DNA of 58,255 nucleotides from JAUQQI01 sp042408785 (GTDB taxonomy: Bacteria > Chloroflexota > Dehalococcoidia > JAUQQI01), in NCBI GenBank assembly GCA_042408785.1, contig JBHOQU010000052.1:1-58255 (forward strand), read 5' to 3'. Made by a program: the position numbers and the translations under genes. The notes under the pieces are model-generated. The model was not told the origin of the DNA. It did no database searches and worked only from the letters and a program-made list of their open reading frames with translations. Position 1 is the first letter of the stretch. Every line of letters starts with the position of its first letter. Shown here in pieces: positions 15,460 to 24,388 of this stretch.

Positions 15460-16110
15460 TTGCTCGGTTTCATCGGCGGTACCGGCCCTGAGGGGATGGG
15501 CCTCGCCGCCCGGTTTGCCCTGGCCGGCGAGGCGGTGCTCATCGGTTCCCGGAGTGCTGACCGGGCGGCCGACGCGGTGGGCAAACTCCGGGCGATGTTG
15601 CCCGAGGCCCGGATTGAGGGGGGACTGAATGAAGATGTGGCCGCCCGGGCAGAGGTTATTTTTCTAACTATCCCCTACGACGGCCAGCAGGAGCTTCTGC
15701 CCAGACTGGCCCGGGCCGCGGCCGGCAAAATCGTGGTGAGCACCGTCTCCGCCCTTAAGGTCGAGAAAGGCCGGGTGTTTTCCCGGCCGGTGCCGGCCGG
15801 TTCGGCGGCCGAAGAGGCGGCCGAGCTTCTGCCCGGATCCCGGATGGTGGGGGCCTTCCACCACGTGGGCGCCCACCAGCTTCTGGACCTGAACCTTCGG
15901 CTGGACTGTGACGTGCTGGTGGCCGGGGATGACCGGGAGGCCAAGGAGGCCATACTGGCCTTGGGGCGGAAGATTCCGGGCATCCGCACCCTGGATGCCG
16001 GGGGCCTGCACGTCTGCCGGTACCTGGAGGCCTTTACGGCGGTCCTTTTGACCCTTAACCGGCGCTACCGAACCACCACGACCCTCAAGATTGTAGGCAT
16101 TAATGGGTGA
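15460..16110 (+). CDS. npdG: F420-dependent NADP reductase (Fno/NpdG family)
   Basis: 216 aa. The Rossmann start GFIGGTGPEGMGLAARFALAG, GSRSADRA at the NADP 2'-phosphate pocket, VIFLTIPYDGQ and VGAFHHVGAHQLLDLN are typical of F420H2:NADP+ oxidoreductase. It interconverts F420H2 and NADPH. TTG 15460 is the start, with GGAGGT at 15447-15452. The 35-bp gap before it is the longest between the coupled transporter and F420 genes. It overlaps cofE by 8 nt. Confidence 0.93.
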   Translation: MLGFIGGTGPEGMGLAARFALAGEAVLIGSRSADRAADAVGKLRAMLPEARIEGGLNEDVAARAEVIFLTIPYDGQQELLPRLARAAAGKIVVSTVSALKVEKGRVFSRPVPAGSAAEEAAELLPGSRMVGAFHHVGAHQLLDLNLRLDCDVLVAGDDREAKEAILALGRKIPGIRTLDAGGLHVCRYLEAFTAVLLTLNRRYRTTTTLKIVGING

Positions 16111-16855
16111 GGTCAGGGTTATCGGCGTCGAAGGCATCCCTGAGGTCCGGCCGGGGGACGACCTGGGCGCCCTGATCCTGGATGCCCTGGGCCGGCAGGG
16201 GTTGCGGCTGGAGGATGGGGATGTCGTGGTGGTCACCCAGAAGGTCGTCTCCAAGGCCGAGGGCCGCATCGTCGACCTGACCACCGTCGAGCCGTCGGCC
16301 TTCGCCCGAAACATTGCCGACCGAACCGGGAAAGACCCCCGCCACGTGGAGGTGGTTCTCCGGGAAGCGGTGCGGGTGGTCCGGATGGACCGGGGCATAA
16401 TCATCGCGGAAACCCGCCACGGGTTCGTCTGCGCGAACGCTGGGGTGGATGCCTCCAACGTGGGGCCGGGGCCGCTGGTCACCCTTCTCCCCGAGGACCC
16501 AGACGCCTCGGCCGCCAGGATCCGGGCCCGGCTTGTGGCGGCCACCGGGGCCGACGTGGCCGTCATCATCTCCGACACCTTCGGCCGTCCCTGGCGGGAA
16601 GGTATAACCAACGTGGCCATCGGCGTGGCCGGCATGCTCCCCATTCGCAGTTACGTGGGCCAGCAGGACCCCTACGGGTATCCCCTCCGGGTAAGCAACG
16701 TGGCGGTGGCCGACGAGCTGGCGTCGGCGGCCGAGCTGGTCACCGGAAAGCTTCGGGGGGTGCCGGTGGCCGTAATCAAAGGTTACGACTATCCCCGGGG
16801 CGAGGGCAGCGCCAGAATGCTGGTGCGCCCCGCCGACCGGGACCTCTTCCGCTGA
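16103..16855 (+). CDS. cofE: Coenzyme F420-0:L-glutamate ligase CofE
   Basis: 250 aa, the single-domain archaeal-type form without the nitroreductase-like half of actinobacterial FbiB. GDDLGALILDAL, VVVTQKVVSKAEGRIVDL, VVRMDRGIIIAETRHGFVCANAGVD and ISDTFGRPWREGITNVAIG are conserved catalytic and metal/GTP-binding segments. It adds the glutamate tail to F420-0. With CofC, CofD and NpdG it completes the late F420 pathway; CofG/CofH (Fo synthase) is not in the window. Confidence 0.96.
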   Translation: MGEVRVIGVEGIPEVRPGDDLGALILDALGRQGLRLEDGDVVVVTQKVVSKAEGRIVDLTTVEPSAFARNIADRTGKDPRHVEVVLREAVRVVRMDRGIIIAETRHGFVCANAGVDASNVGPGPLVTLLPEDPDASAARIRARLVAATGADVAVIISDTFGRPWREGITNVAIGVAGMLPIRSYVGQQDPYGYPLRVSNVAVADELASAAELVTGKLRGVPVAVIKGYDYPRGEGSARMLVRPADRDLFR

Positions 16856-16860
16856 GGCCG

Positions 16861-18045
16861 ATGCGGGTTGCCATCGTCGGCCCTTTCGCCTTCTGGCCCA
16901 AGGCCACGGTATCCCGCCGGGCCTTCCCCTTGGCCAAGACCCTGGCCGAGCGGGGCCATGAGGTCGCCCTGTTCCTGGCCCCCTTCGATGACCCGGCCCG
17001 GTCGGGCAAAACCGCCTGGATTGAGGGCCTTCCGGTCGTGAATGTTCCCACCGGCCCGGACTCGGCCCCAAACCGGCTGGTGGTTCCGGTCCGGCTGGCC
17101 CTGGCGGTAGCCCGCTGGCGGCCCGATGTGGTCCACACTTTCAAGGCCGCCGGCTACGCCGCTGCCGCCGGCCTCTACCTGCGCCTCATCGGCCGTTTCC
17201 CCTGGGTCCTGGACGCCGACGACCTGGAGGGGTCCGGCGGCTGGGCTGAAGTTAACGGCTACGGCCCCCTCACAGTCCGGCTCATTGACCTGCAGGAGCG
17301 GCGCCTTTCCCGCCTGGCCGGGGCGGTCACGGTGGCCAGCCGCTTCCTGGCGGCCGAAACGGTCCGGTGGGGAATTAAGGCCCACCGGGTCTTCTACCTG
17401 CCCAACGGGCCCCTTCCCGCCGGCGGGCCCGACCACGATCAGGCCGAGGCCCGACGCCGCCTCGGGCTCGGGCCGGGACCGGTGCTGATTTTTATCGGCT
17501 ACCTCGGGCGCGGGGGCGAGCTGGAGCTGGCCCTCAAGGCCCTGGCGCGAATCCCTCCAGGCGGCGCGGCCCCCATCCTGCTGGTGGTCGGGGATGGGCC
17601 GGGGCAAGGTCCGGCCCGGCGGCTGGCCGACACCCTCGGCCTTTCGGGCCGCGTCCGCTGGCTGGGCCGGGTTCCCCCCGAGGACCTGCGTTTTTACCTG
17701 GCGGCCGCCGACGTGGCCCTTTACCCCTGCCGGGACGACCCCATCGGCCGGGCGAAATGCGCGATGAAGCTCGTGGAGTATATGGCGGCCGGAAAAGCGG
17801 TCGTGGCCGGGCGGGTGGGCCAGAACTTAGAGTACATCGTCGACGGGGAGTCGGGCCGCCTGGTCGACTGCGAAGACCCGGCTGAGTTTGCCCGGGCCAT
17901 TGCCGACCTCACCGCTGACCCGGCCCTGCGCGCCCGGCTCGGCGCGGCGGCCCGCCGGCGGATTTTCGAGGGATTCAGCTGGGACAAGCTTGTAGGGGTG
18001 GCGGAGGAGGCTTACCGGATGGCGGTGGACGGATGGGCCGCCTGA
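16861..18045 (+). CDS. Family 4 glycosyltransferase
   Basis: 394 aa GT-B enzyme. The N-terminal half has FAFWPKATVSRRAFPLAKTL and DVVHTFKAAGYAAAAGL. The C-terminal half has LIFIGYLGRGGELELALKAL, LLVVGDGPGQG and PCRDDPIGRAKCAMKLVEYM, the sugar-nucleotide binding region (the usual EPFG-like part is modified). It starts 5 bp after cofE, so the glycan genes may be co-transcribed with the F420 operon. Donor and acceptor are unknown. Confidence 0.85.
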   Translation: MRVAIVGPFAFWPKATVSRRAFPLAKTLAERGHEVALFLAPFDDPARSGKTAWIEGLPVVNVPTGPDSAPNRLVVPVRLALAVARWRPDVVHTFKAAGYAAAAGLYLRLIGRFPWVLDADDLEGSGGWAEVNGYGPLTVRLIDLQERRLSRLAGAVTVASRFLAAETVRWGIKAHRVFYLPNGPLPAGGPDHDQAEARRRLGLGPGPVLIFIGYLGRGGELELALKALARIPPGGAAPILLVVGDGPGQGPARRLADTLGLSGRVRWLGRVPPEDLRFYLAAADVALYPCRDDPIGRAKCAMKLVEYMAAGKAVVAGRVGQNLEYIVDGESGRLVDCEDPAEFARAIADLTADPALRARLGAAARRRIFEGFSWDKLVGVAEEAYRMAVDGWAA

Positions 18046-18452
18046 AAGCCTTTCTCAACGCCTGGGGCCCGGCCCTCATCTGGATGGCCCTTATCTTCTA
18101 CCTCTCGGCCCAGAGCCAGCTTCCGACCGCCCCCGAAAGCTGGCTGGATACGCTCCTTAAGAAGTCGGCCCACTTCCTCGTCTACGCCGTCCTTGCCCGC
18201 CTTTACCTGCGGGGCCTGGGTTTTTACCGGTCCCTGCCCGTCCCCGCCGCCGGGTTGGCCCTTCTTCTGGCCGCCCTGTATGCCGTCACCGATGAGTTCC
18301 ACCAGGCCTTTACCCCCGGCCGTACTCCCCGCGTGACGGACTGGCTTATCGACTGCGCCGGTGCGGCCGCGGGCCTGCTCCTGGCCGGCCTTCACCGCCG
18401 CCGGGGCGCGGAGGCGGCGGGCCGGGTACGGCCGCCCGGAAATTTGCCATAA
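18033..18452 (+). CDS. VanZ-family membrane protein
   Basis: 139 aa with about four membrane segments. IWMALIFYLSAQSQLP, KKSAHFLVYAVLARL and AVTDEFHQAFTPGRTPRVTDWLIDCAGAAAG are the conserved VanZ signatures. VanZ relatives affect lipoglycopeptide susceptibility, but the biochemical role is unknown; it overlaps the glycosyltransferase by 13 nt and lies in an envelope-glycan neighbourhood. Confidence 0.88.
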   Translation: MGRLKAFLNAWGPALIWMALIFYLSAQSQLPTAPESWLDTLLKKSAHFLVYAVLARLYLRGLGFYRSLPVPAAGLALLLAALYAVTDEFHQAFTPGRTPRVTDWLIDCAGAAAGLLLAGLHRRRGAEAAGRVRPPGNLP

Positions 18453-18469
18453 AATAACAGGGAACGTCT

Positions 18470-19885
18470 GTGCGTCCGCCGATGACGGCCAAGGCCGACC
18501 GGGTTTTCCTGGTGACGATGCTTCTGCTAGACCTGGCGATGGTCGGCCTGGCCCTGGCCCTGGCCTACTGGGTCCGATTCCATTCCGGGTGGGTCCCCTA
18601 CAGCCAGTACCACCCCTGGACGAATTACCTGCTGATGGGTGCGGTTCAGACTGCCCTGCTGCCTCCGGTATTCGGTTTGCAGGGTCTTTACCGGCTCCGG
18701 CGCAGCCTCTCCCGTTTCGACGAAATTTACCGGCTGGTTGTGGGCCTCTCCATCGTCAACAGCCTGGACCTGGTCTTTATAAGCCTGGTGACCCGGGAGA
18801 ACGACGTCTCCCGGCTGGTTCAGGCCCTGGCCTGGGGCTTCGGCATCGTCCTGGTTTGGCTGGGGCGGATGCTCCACTATGCGGCCCAGGGGGAGCTGCG
18901 CAAGCGGGGCTTTGGCCGGCAGCGGGTGCTGGTGGTGGGTACGGGTCAGGAGGCCCGAATCATTGGGGAGAAGATTCTGGGGGCGCCCGAGCTGGGCTAT
19001 GAGCTGGTGGGGTACGTGACCATTAACGGCGGTCAGGTCCCGGACGTGGCCGGTAAACCGGTGGTGGGCCGGGCCGAAAGCCTCAACGAGCTCATCCGGA
19101 AGTACCAGGTGGGCGAGGTGATAGTCGCCGAGCCCGGGCTCTCCCACCGGGACATCCTCGAGGTCGTTGCCCGGTGCGAGCCCCTGCCCGTCAATATCAA
19201 GGTTTATCCGGACGTCTTTCAGATTATGGCCTCGGAAGTATCCATCGGCGACTTCAACGGTCTGCCCATGGTCAACATCCGGGATGTGGGCCTGCGGGGG
19301 TGGCGGCGCACGGTGAAGCGGGCCTTTGACGTCGTCTTTTCGGCGACGGTGCTGGTCCTCCTTTCCCCCCTGATGCTCCTGATAGCCGCCCTTATCAAGC
19401 TTACTTCCCCCGATGGGCCGGTATTTTACGTCCAAGAGCGGGTGGGCCTTGACGGCAAGCCGTTCCCCATCATCAAGTTCCGGACGATGCGGCCCGACGC
19501 CGAGGCCGAAACCGGGCCGGTCTGGGCTAAACCCGACGACCCCCGCCGAACCCGGCTAGGCGCCGTTTTGCGCCGCTTTTCCCTGGACGAGCTGCCCCAG
19601 TTTATCAACGTCCTGCTGGGACACATGAGCGTGGTAGGTCCCCGGCCCGAACGGCCATACTTCGTCCAGCAGTTCGCTCAGGTGGTGCCCCGTTACCTGG
19701 ACCGCCACCGGGAGAAGGCCGGAATTACCGGCTGGGCCCAGGTTAACGGCCTGCGGGGGGACACTCCCATCGAGGAGCGGACTGCCTACGACCTCTGGTA
19801 CGTGGAGAACTGGACCCTCTGGCTGGACATCAAGATTATCCTGCGGACCATCCTCCTCATCTTCCGCGACAAGAACGCCTACTGA
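18470..19885 (+). CDS. Polyprenyl glycosylphosphotransferase (initiating sugar-1-phosphate transferase)
   Basis: 471 aa. Four or five N-terminal membrane helices (residues ~10-140) precede a Rossmann-like CoA_binding_3 region (VLVVGTGQEARIIGEKIL). A further helix leads into the bacterial sugar transferase domain with KRAFDVVFSATVLVLLSPL, FRTMRPDAEA, SLDELPQFINVLLGHMSVVGPRP and GITGWAQVNGLRG. It transfers hexose-1-phosphate to undecaprenyl phosphate, starting an exopolysaccharide repeat. GTG 18470 follows AGGGA; ATG 18482 is an alternative. Confidence 0.93.
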   Translation: MRPPMTAKADRVFLVTMLLLDLAMVGLALALAYWVRFHSGWVPYSQYHPWTNYLLMGAVQTALLPPVFGLQGLYRLRRSLSRFDEIYRLVVGLSIVNSLDLVFISLVTRENDVSRLVQALAWGFGIVLVWLGRMLHYAAQGELRKRGFGRQRVLVVGTGQEARIIGEKILGAPELGYELVGYVTINGGQVPDVAGKPVVGRAESLNELIRKYQVGEVIVAEPGLSHRDILEVVARCEPLPVNIKVYPDVFQIMASEVSIGDFNGLPMVNIRDVGLRGWRRTVKRAFDVVFSATVLVLLSPLMLLIAALIKLTSPDGPVFYVQERVGLDGKPFPIIKFRTMRPDAEAETGPVWAKPDDPRRTRLGAVLRRFSLDELPQFINVLLGHMSVVGPRPERPYFVQQFAQVVPRYLDRHREKAGITGWAQVNGLRGDTPIEERTAYDLWYVENWTLWLDIKIILRTILLIFRDKNAY

Positions 19886-19901
19886 CCCTGCCGCCTAGCC
19901 G

Positions 19902-20477
19902 ATGCACCTAATCGTGGGTTTGGGCAACCCCGGGCCCGAGTTTGCCGGGACCCGCCACAACGTGGGCTGGATGTGCCTCGAGCGCCTGGCCAGCCGGGTG
20001 GGGGTAAGCTTTGACCGCAACCGGTTCCGGGCCCAGCTGGCCTTCTGGGTAGACGACGGCCGGAAGGTTGCCCTGGCCAGGCCGCTGACCTTCATGAACC
20101 GGAGCGGCGAGGCGGTGGGCCCCCTGGTAAAGTTTTATAAGGTCGGCCTGGACCGGCTGATGGTCGTCTACGACGACCTGGACCTGCCCCCCGGCCGGAT
20201 CCGGATCCGACCCAAGGGGGGCGCCGGCGGCCACCACGGTCTGGAGTCTATCATCGAGAAACTGGGAACCTCAGATTTTCCCCGCCTCCGGGTCGGCATC
20301 GGCCGGCCGGCCGGACCCCGGGCCTACGACCCGGAGGTGGTGGCCCGATACGTTTTGAGCCCCTTTTCGGCCGCGGAGCGGCCCCTCATCGACGCCGCCC
20401 TGGACCGGGCGGTGGACGCCCTCATCGTGTGGGTTCGGGAGGGAATTGAGGCCGCGATGAACCGGTTTAATCAGTAA
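19902..20477 (+). CDS. pth: Peptidyl-tRNA hydrolase
   Basis: 191 aa, normal length. GLGNPGPEFAGTRHNVGW (catalytic His about residue 20), PLTFMNRSGEAV, VYDDLDLPPGRIRIRPKGGAGGHHGLESI and FPRLRVGIGRP are the family blocks. It frees tRNA from prematurely released peptidyl-tRNA. It sits inside the exopolysaccharide cluster on the same strand, 16 bp after the sugar transferase, an unusual location. Confidence 0.97.
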   Translation: MHLIVGLGNPGPEFAGTRHNVGWMCLERLASRVGVSFDRNRFRAQLAFWVDDGRKVALARPLTFMNRSGEAVGPLVKFYKVGLDRLMVVYDDLDLPPGRIRIRPKGGAGGHHGLESIIEKLGTSDFPRLRVGIGRPAGPRAYDPEVVARYVLSPFSAAERPLIDAALDRAVDALIVWVREGIEAAMNRFNQ

Positions 20478-20488
20478 AATAAGGGGAG

Positions 20489-21403
20489 ATGCAAGTTCCG
20501 CTCGCCTGTCCCGACTGTCGCGCCCGGCTTGACCAGACCCCGCTGGGGTACCGCTGCCCGGCCTGCGGGGCCGCCTACCCCGTGGTGGACGGCATCCCCA
20601 GGTTCGTGCCCGCCGATCCCTTCTACGAGGGGCGGTGGGCCAGGCCGGACTTTTCCCGGGGCAGTCTGCGTAACTGGCTGGTTAAGAAGGAGCGGTTTTT
20701 TCTGCGCCGGCTTCGGGGCCAGCGGGGAATCCTCCTCGACCTGGGCTGCGGGGGCGGCTGGGCGGTGTTCGCGGCCGTGGGGCACGCCGTCGGCCTCGAC
20801 CTGTCGGCGGCATCTCTCGCCGCCGCCCGCCGGATCTACCCCCAGGTGGTCTGCGCCAGCCTGGAGGCCCTGCCCTTTCCCGACGAAACCTTCGACTTTG
20901 TGGTGAGCTCTGATGTCCTGGGCCACGTTCCCCTGGGGCTGAAGGACCGGGTGCTGGCCGAAATCTGGCGGGTGCTCAAGCCGGGCGGCCGCACCCTTCA
21001 CTATATTGAGGCCGACGGGGCCGACCCGGCCCTCCGGTTTGCCCGCCGCTACCCGGAGCTTTTTGAAAAATATATTATCGAGCCGGAGGGCCACATCGGC
21101 CTTGAGACGGCGGACCGGATTTTTGCCCGGTTCCGGGCGGCCGGCTTTACGCCCCTGGCGGAGCTGCCCGTTTACCGGGGTCTGCTTTACTGGGGTCGGG
21201 TCCGGCAGTACTTTGATAACGAATACCGGGGGAAGAGCTTCTGGGTCGACCGCTGGGTGGACCTGGCCCGCCTCTTCACCGCCCACCGGCTCCTGGAGCT
21301 GGGGGGAAACGTCCTGGTGGCCCTCGCCCTGGAGGTGGGCGACCGTCTCTTCCCGCCGGGGTGGGCCGGTGGGGTTCTGGTGGATTACCGGAAAGGAGGC
21401 TGA
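20489..21403 (+). CDS. Zinc-ribbon (Trm112-like) plus SAM-dependent methyltransferase
   Basis: 304 aa. The first ~40 residues are a zinc ribbon (CPDC ... CPAC) ending PVVDGIPRF, as in Trm112-like domains. Next comes a class I methyltransferase with LLDLGCGGGWAVFAA (motif I), VGLDLSAASL and EALPFPDETFDFVVSSDVLGHV. The last third is rich in aromatic residues and may contact the membrane. Found among glycosyltransferases, it may methylate a sugar or lipid-linked glycan (inference). TAAAAT at 20475-20480 overlaps the pth stop and lies 8 nt before ATG. Confidence 0.85.
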   Translation: MQVPLACPDCRARLDQTPLGYRCPACGAAYPVVDGIPRFVPADPFYEGRWARPDFSRGSLRNWLVKKERFFLRRLRGQRGILLDLGCGGGWAVFAAVGHAVGLDLSAASLAAARRIYPQVVCASLEALPFPDETFDFVVSSDVLGHVPLGLKDRVLAEIWRVLKPGGRTLHYIEADGADPALRFARRYPELFEKYIIEPEGHIGLETADRIFARFRAAGFTPLAELPVYRGLLYWGRVRQYFDNEYRGKSFWVDRWVDLARLFTAHRLLELGGNVLVALALEVGDRLFPPGWAGGVLVDYRKGG

Positions 21404-21406
21404 GCC

Positions 21407-22114
21407 GTGCCGGTGCAGTTTTACCTGGACGTATTAGGCCGCAGGTGGCGGCTGCTGGTCGGGTGTGTGCTGGCCGTGGGGCTTCTCGGGGCGGCCGGCC
21501 TGCCCCTCACCTACAACAATTACACCGCCACCGTCGGGTTTGTGGTGAGCGTTCCCGACGAGCCCCGGGTGGGGACCGATTACTACATGTACAACAACCT
21601 TTACGCCTGGCAGACCTCCGAATACCTCATCGACGACCTGGGGGAGGTTATGAAGAGCCGGGCGTTCCTGGAGGACGTTAAGCGGGAGCTGGGCGACCCT
21701 AATCTGGACGTGGTGGCCCTGTCCCGGGACGTGGGCACCCGGCGGACCCATCGGGTCCTCCGGTTCACGGTGGTCGCCCGGACGGCCGAGGACGCCTACC
21801 GGTTTGCCGATGGGGCGGTCCGGGTGATCGAGAAGAAGGGCGGCGAATACTTCGCCCAGCTGGGGGCCGACCGGGCCCGGGCCCGGGTGATCGACCCGCC
21901 GGCCGTCAGCTGGAATCTTCTGAGTTTGCGGGCGGGACTGGACCTGGCGGCCCGCTTCGTCGTGGGCGGGATTCTCGGCGTGATCCTTGTGGCCCTGGCC
22001 GAGATGCTGGACACGACCGTGCGGACCGCCCGCCAGGTTGAAGAACTGCTGGGTGTTCCCGTTCTGGCCGAGGTGCCGACCCTGGCCTCGGGCGGCGGGG
22101 CCGGCCGGAAATAG
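21407..22114 (+). CDS. Wzz-type polysaccharide chain-length/copolymerase protein
   Basis: 235 aa with two membrane helices, one near residues 12-32 and one near 180-205, flanking a periplasmic region. This is the topology of Wzz/polysaccharide copolymerase proteins. LDVLGRRWRLLVGCVLAV at the start and AEMLDTTVRTARQVEELLGVPVLAEVPTL at the end match the family. No Walker motifs are present, so it lacks a fused tyrosine kinase. GTG 21407 follows AGGAGG. Confidence 0.82.
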   Translation: MPVQFYLDVLGRRWRLLVGCVLAVGLLGAAGLPLTYNNYTATVGFVVSVPDEPRVGTDYYMYNNLYAWQTSEYLIDDLGEVMKSRAFLEDVKRELGDPNLDVVALSRDVGTRRTHRVLRFTVVARTAEDAYRFADGAVRVIEKKGGEYFAQLGADRARARVIDPPAVSWNLLSLRAGLDLAARFVVGGILGVILVALAEMLDTTVRTARQVEELLGVPVLAEVPTLASGGGAGRK

Positions 22115-22127
22115 AGTCGGGCTAGGG

Positions 22128-23216
22128 GTGGCCCCCGTTATTGTCCTGGATGCCCGGATGGCCCACTACAGCCCGGGGGGCATCGGCCGCTACATTAAGG
22201 GCCTGCTCTGGGGTTTTGAGGCCGCCGGCCTACGGGTAGTCGTGGCCCGGGCCCGAAAGGACCGGACCATGCCGGGTCCGGCCCTCTTAACCCCGCCCCA
22301 CCACCCCCTCGACCCGTGGCTGGTGGGTCTGGAGCTGATGCGCCTGCGGCCGGCCCTGGTCCACAGCCCCGATTTCATTCCCCCTTTCACCGGCCGCTTT
22401 CGCCGGGTCATCACCGTTCACGACCTGGCCTTTCTGCGCTGGCCCCAAATTTTGACCCCGGATGCCGCCCGGTATTACCGGCAGGTCTTCCGGGCCGTCC
22501 GGATGGCCGACCGGATTATCGCCGTTTCGAAGCACACGGCCGCCGACCTGGTGGAGCTGGCCGGAGCCGACCGGACTAAGGTTGAGGTGGTCTATGAGGC
22601 CCCGATGCCCGACTTCCGGCCCCTGGATGCCGGGGTCGTCCGGGCCTGGCTCCGGCGGGTCGGGCTGGAGCCTGGCTATCTGCTTTACGTCGGCACCATC
22701 GAGCCGCGCAAGGACCTGCCCACCCTCGCCCGGGCCTACCGGCTCCTGCTCGCCCGTTACCCAGAAGCGGTCCCGCCCCTGGTGATTGCCGGCGGGCGGG
22801 GCTGGCTCTGGGCCGAAAGCGTCGAGGCCCTTGAATCCATCCGGCCCCGGGACCGGGTCCGGTGGCTGGGGCCCGTTGTCCCCGGGGAGCTGGTCTATCT
22901 TTACAACGGGGCGGCGGCCCTGGTCCTGCCCAGCCTTTACGAGGGCTTCGGGCTGGTGGCCGTCGAGGCGATGGCCTGCGGCCTGCCGGTGGTCTGCTCC
23001 GACGGCGGCGCCCTGCCCGAGGTCACCGGGGATGCGGCCCGCCGCTTCCCGGTGGGGGATGCGGAGGCCCTGGCGGCGGCCCTGGCCGAGGTGCTTTTTG
23101 ACCCCGACCTGCGCCGCCGGCTCGCCGAGCGGGGTGTAGCCCGGGCGGCCGAGTTCTCGTGGGCGGAGGCCGCCCGGCAGACCTTTAAAATCTACGCGGA
23201 CGTCCTGGCCCGATGA
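22128..23216 (+). CDS. Family 4 glycosyltransferase (mannosyltransferase-like)
   Basis: 362 aa. DARMAHYSPGGIGRYIKGLLWG, VITVHDLAFLRWP, IIAVSKHTAADLVEL, LLYVGTIEPRKDLPTLARAY and LVLPSLYEGFGLVAVEAMACG (the EGFG catalytic loop) are classic for GT4 mannosyl- or rhamnosyltransferases. GTG 22128 is selected because the recognisable N terminus VIVLDAR begins there; the frame stays open upstream. It overlaps the next gene by 4 nt (ATGA). Confidence 0.9.
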   Translation: MAPVIVLDARMAHYSPGGIGRYIKGLLWGFEAAGLRVVVARARKDRTMPGPALLTPPHHPLDPWLVGLELMRLRPALVHSPDFIPPFTGRFRRVITVHDLAFLRWPQILTPDAARYYRQVFRAVRMADRIIAVSKHTAADLVELAGADRTKVEVVYEAPMPDFRPLDAGVVRAWLRRVGLEPGYLLYVGTIEPRKDLPTLARAYRLLLARYPEAVPPLVIAGGRGWLWAESVEALESIRPRDRVRWLGPVVPGELVYLYNGAAALVLPSLYEGFGLVAVEAMACGLPVVCSDGGALPEVTGDAARRFPVGDAEALAAALAEVLFDPDLRRRLAERGVARAAEFSWAEAARQTFKIYADVLAR

Positions 23217-24388
23217 AGGTCGTTTTTCTGGCCCCGGGCTTCCAGTTCCCGCCCCGGCAGGGGGCCGCCATCCGCAACCTCTACTGGCTCCAGGCCCTCG
23301 CCGAGCGGGCCCGGGTCTGGCTGGTGGCCCCGAACCTTGACTTCGACGAGCTGAGGCGGTCCGGCCTCCCCATCAAGGCCGCGACCGCCCCGGCCCCCCG
23401 CCGCTCGGCCGTGGACCGGCTGGTGGACCTGCTGGCGGGCCGGGCCGACCTGGCCGGCCGGCTCTGGTCGCCGGTGCTTGCGGCCGAGCTCTATCGGGTC
23501 CTGCACACCGACCCGCCCGACCTGGTCCACATCGGCGGCCTGGAGATGGCCCCCTATCTTCCGGTTATAACCCGGGGGGCACCGGGGGTTCGGGTTGCCT
23601 TGGACGAGTACAACGCCGAGTACCGCCTCCAGTGGTCGGCCTTCCGGGCCGAGCGAAACCCCGTGGGCGCCCTTTACAGCCGGGTCCAGTTCCGACGGCT
23701 GCGGGCCTTTGAGGCCGAAACGCTGCGCCGGGTGGACCTGACCTGGGCAGTGTCCGAGGCCGACCGGGCCGCCTTAAAAGACCTCGTCCCCAACGCCCGG
23801 GTCGAGCTTCTGCCCAACTCCGTCGACCCGGAATACTACGCCTTCGAGCCGCTGGGCCGGCGGGAGCCTGCCTTTGTCTTCGTGGGTACCCTGGCCTACC
23901 GGCCGAACCGGGACGCCGTGGGGCGGCTGGTGCGGCGGGTCCTTCCGGAGGTGAGGCGGGCCGTGCCCGGGGCCGAGCTCTGGCTGGTGGGCCGGGGAAC
24001 CGAGGTGCTGGCCCGGACGCCGGGGGTGAGGGCCTGGGGCGAGGTGGCCGATGAGCGGCCCATCCTCCGGCGGGCCGCCGCGATGGTGGTCCCGATGTGG
24101 ATGGGCGGTGGGACCCGCTTCAAGGTTCTGGTGGCCCTGGCCCTCGGCCTGCCGGTAGTGGCGACGCCCCTGGGAACCGAGGGCCTCAAGCTCAACCCCG
24201 GGACGGAGGTCCTGGTGGCTCCCGATGAGGAAGGCCTGGCGGCGGAACTTATCCGCCTGCTGCAGGACCGGGAGCTGGCCGCCCGCATCGCCGTGGCCGG
24301 CCGGCGCCGGCTGGAAACCTGCTACGACTGCCGGCGGGTGATGGCCCGGGCCGTGGACCTCTACCTGGAGCTGGCAGGGGGACGATGA
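23213..24388 (+). CDS. Family 4 glycosyltransferase
   Basis: 391 aa. FLAPGFQFPPRQGAAIRNLYWLQAL at the start, LVHIGGLEMAPYLPVI, ALDEYNAEYRLQW, FVGTLAYRPNRDAVGRLVRRVLP and VPMWMGGGTRFKVLVALALGLPVV place it in the GT4 group related to PEP-CTERM/sugar transferases (GT-B fold). The gene is bounded by 4-nt overlaps on both sides, so it is part of the polysaccharide operon. Confidence 0.88.
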   Translation: MKVVFLAPGFQFPPRQGAAIRNLYWLQALAERARVWLVAPNLDFDELRRSGLPIKAATAPAPRRSAVDRLVDLLAGRADLAGRLWSPVLAAELYRVLHTDPPDLVHIGGLEMAPYLPVITRGAPGVRVALDEYNAEYRLQWSAFRAERNPVGALYSRVQFRRLRAFEAETLRRVDLTWAVSEADRAALKDLVPNARVELLPNSVDPEYYAFEPLGRREPAFVFVGTLAYRPNRDAVGRLVRRVLPEVRRAVPGAELWLVGRGTEVLARTPGVRAWGEVADERPILRRAAAMVVPMWMGGGTRFKVLVALALGLPVVATPLGTEGLKLNPGTEVLVAPDEEGLAAELIRLLQDRELAARIAVAGRRRLETCYDCRRVMARAVDLYLELAGGR

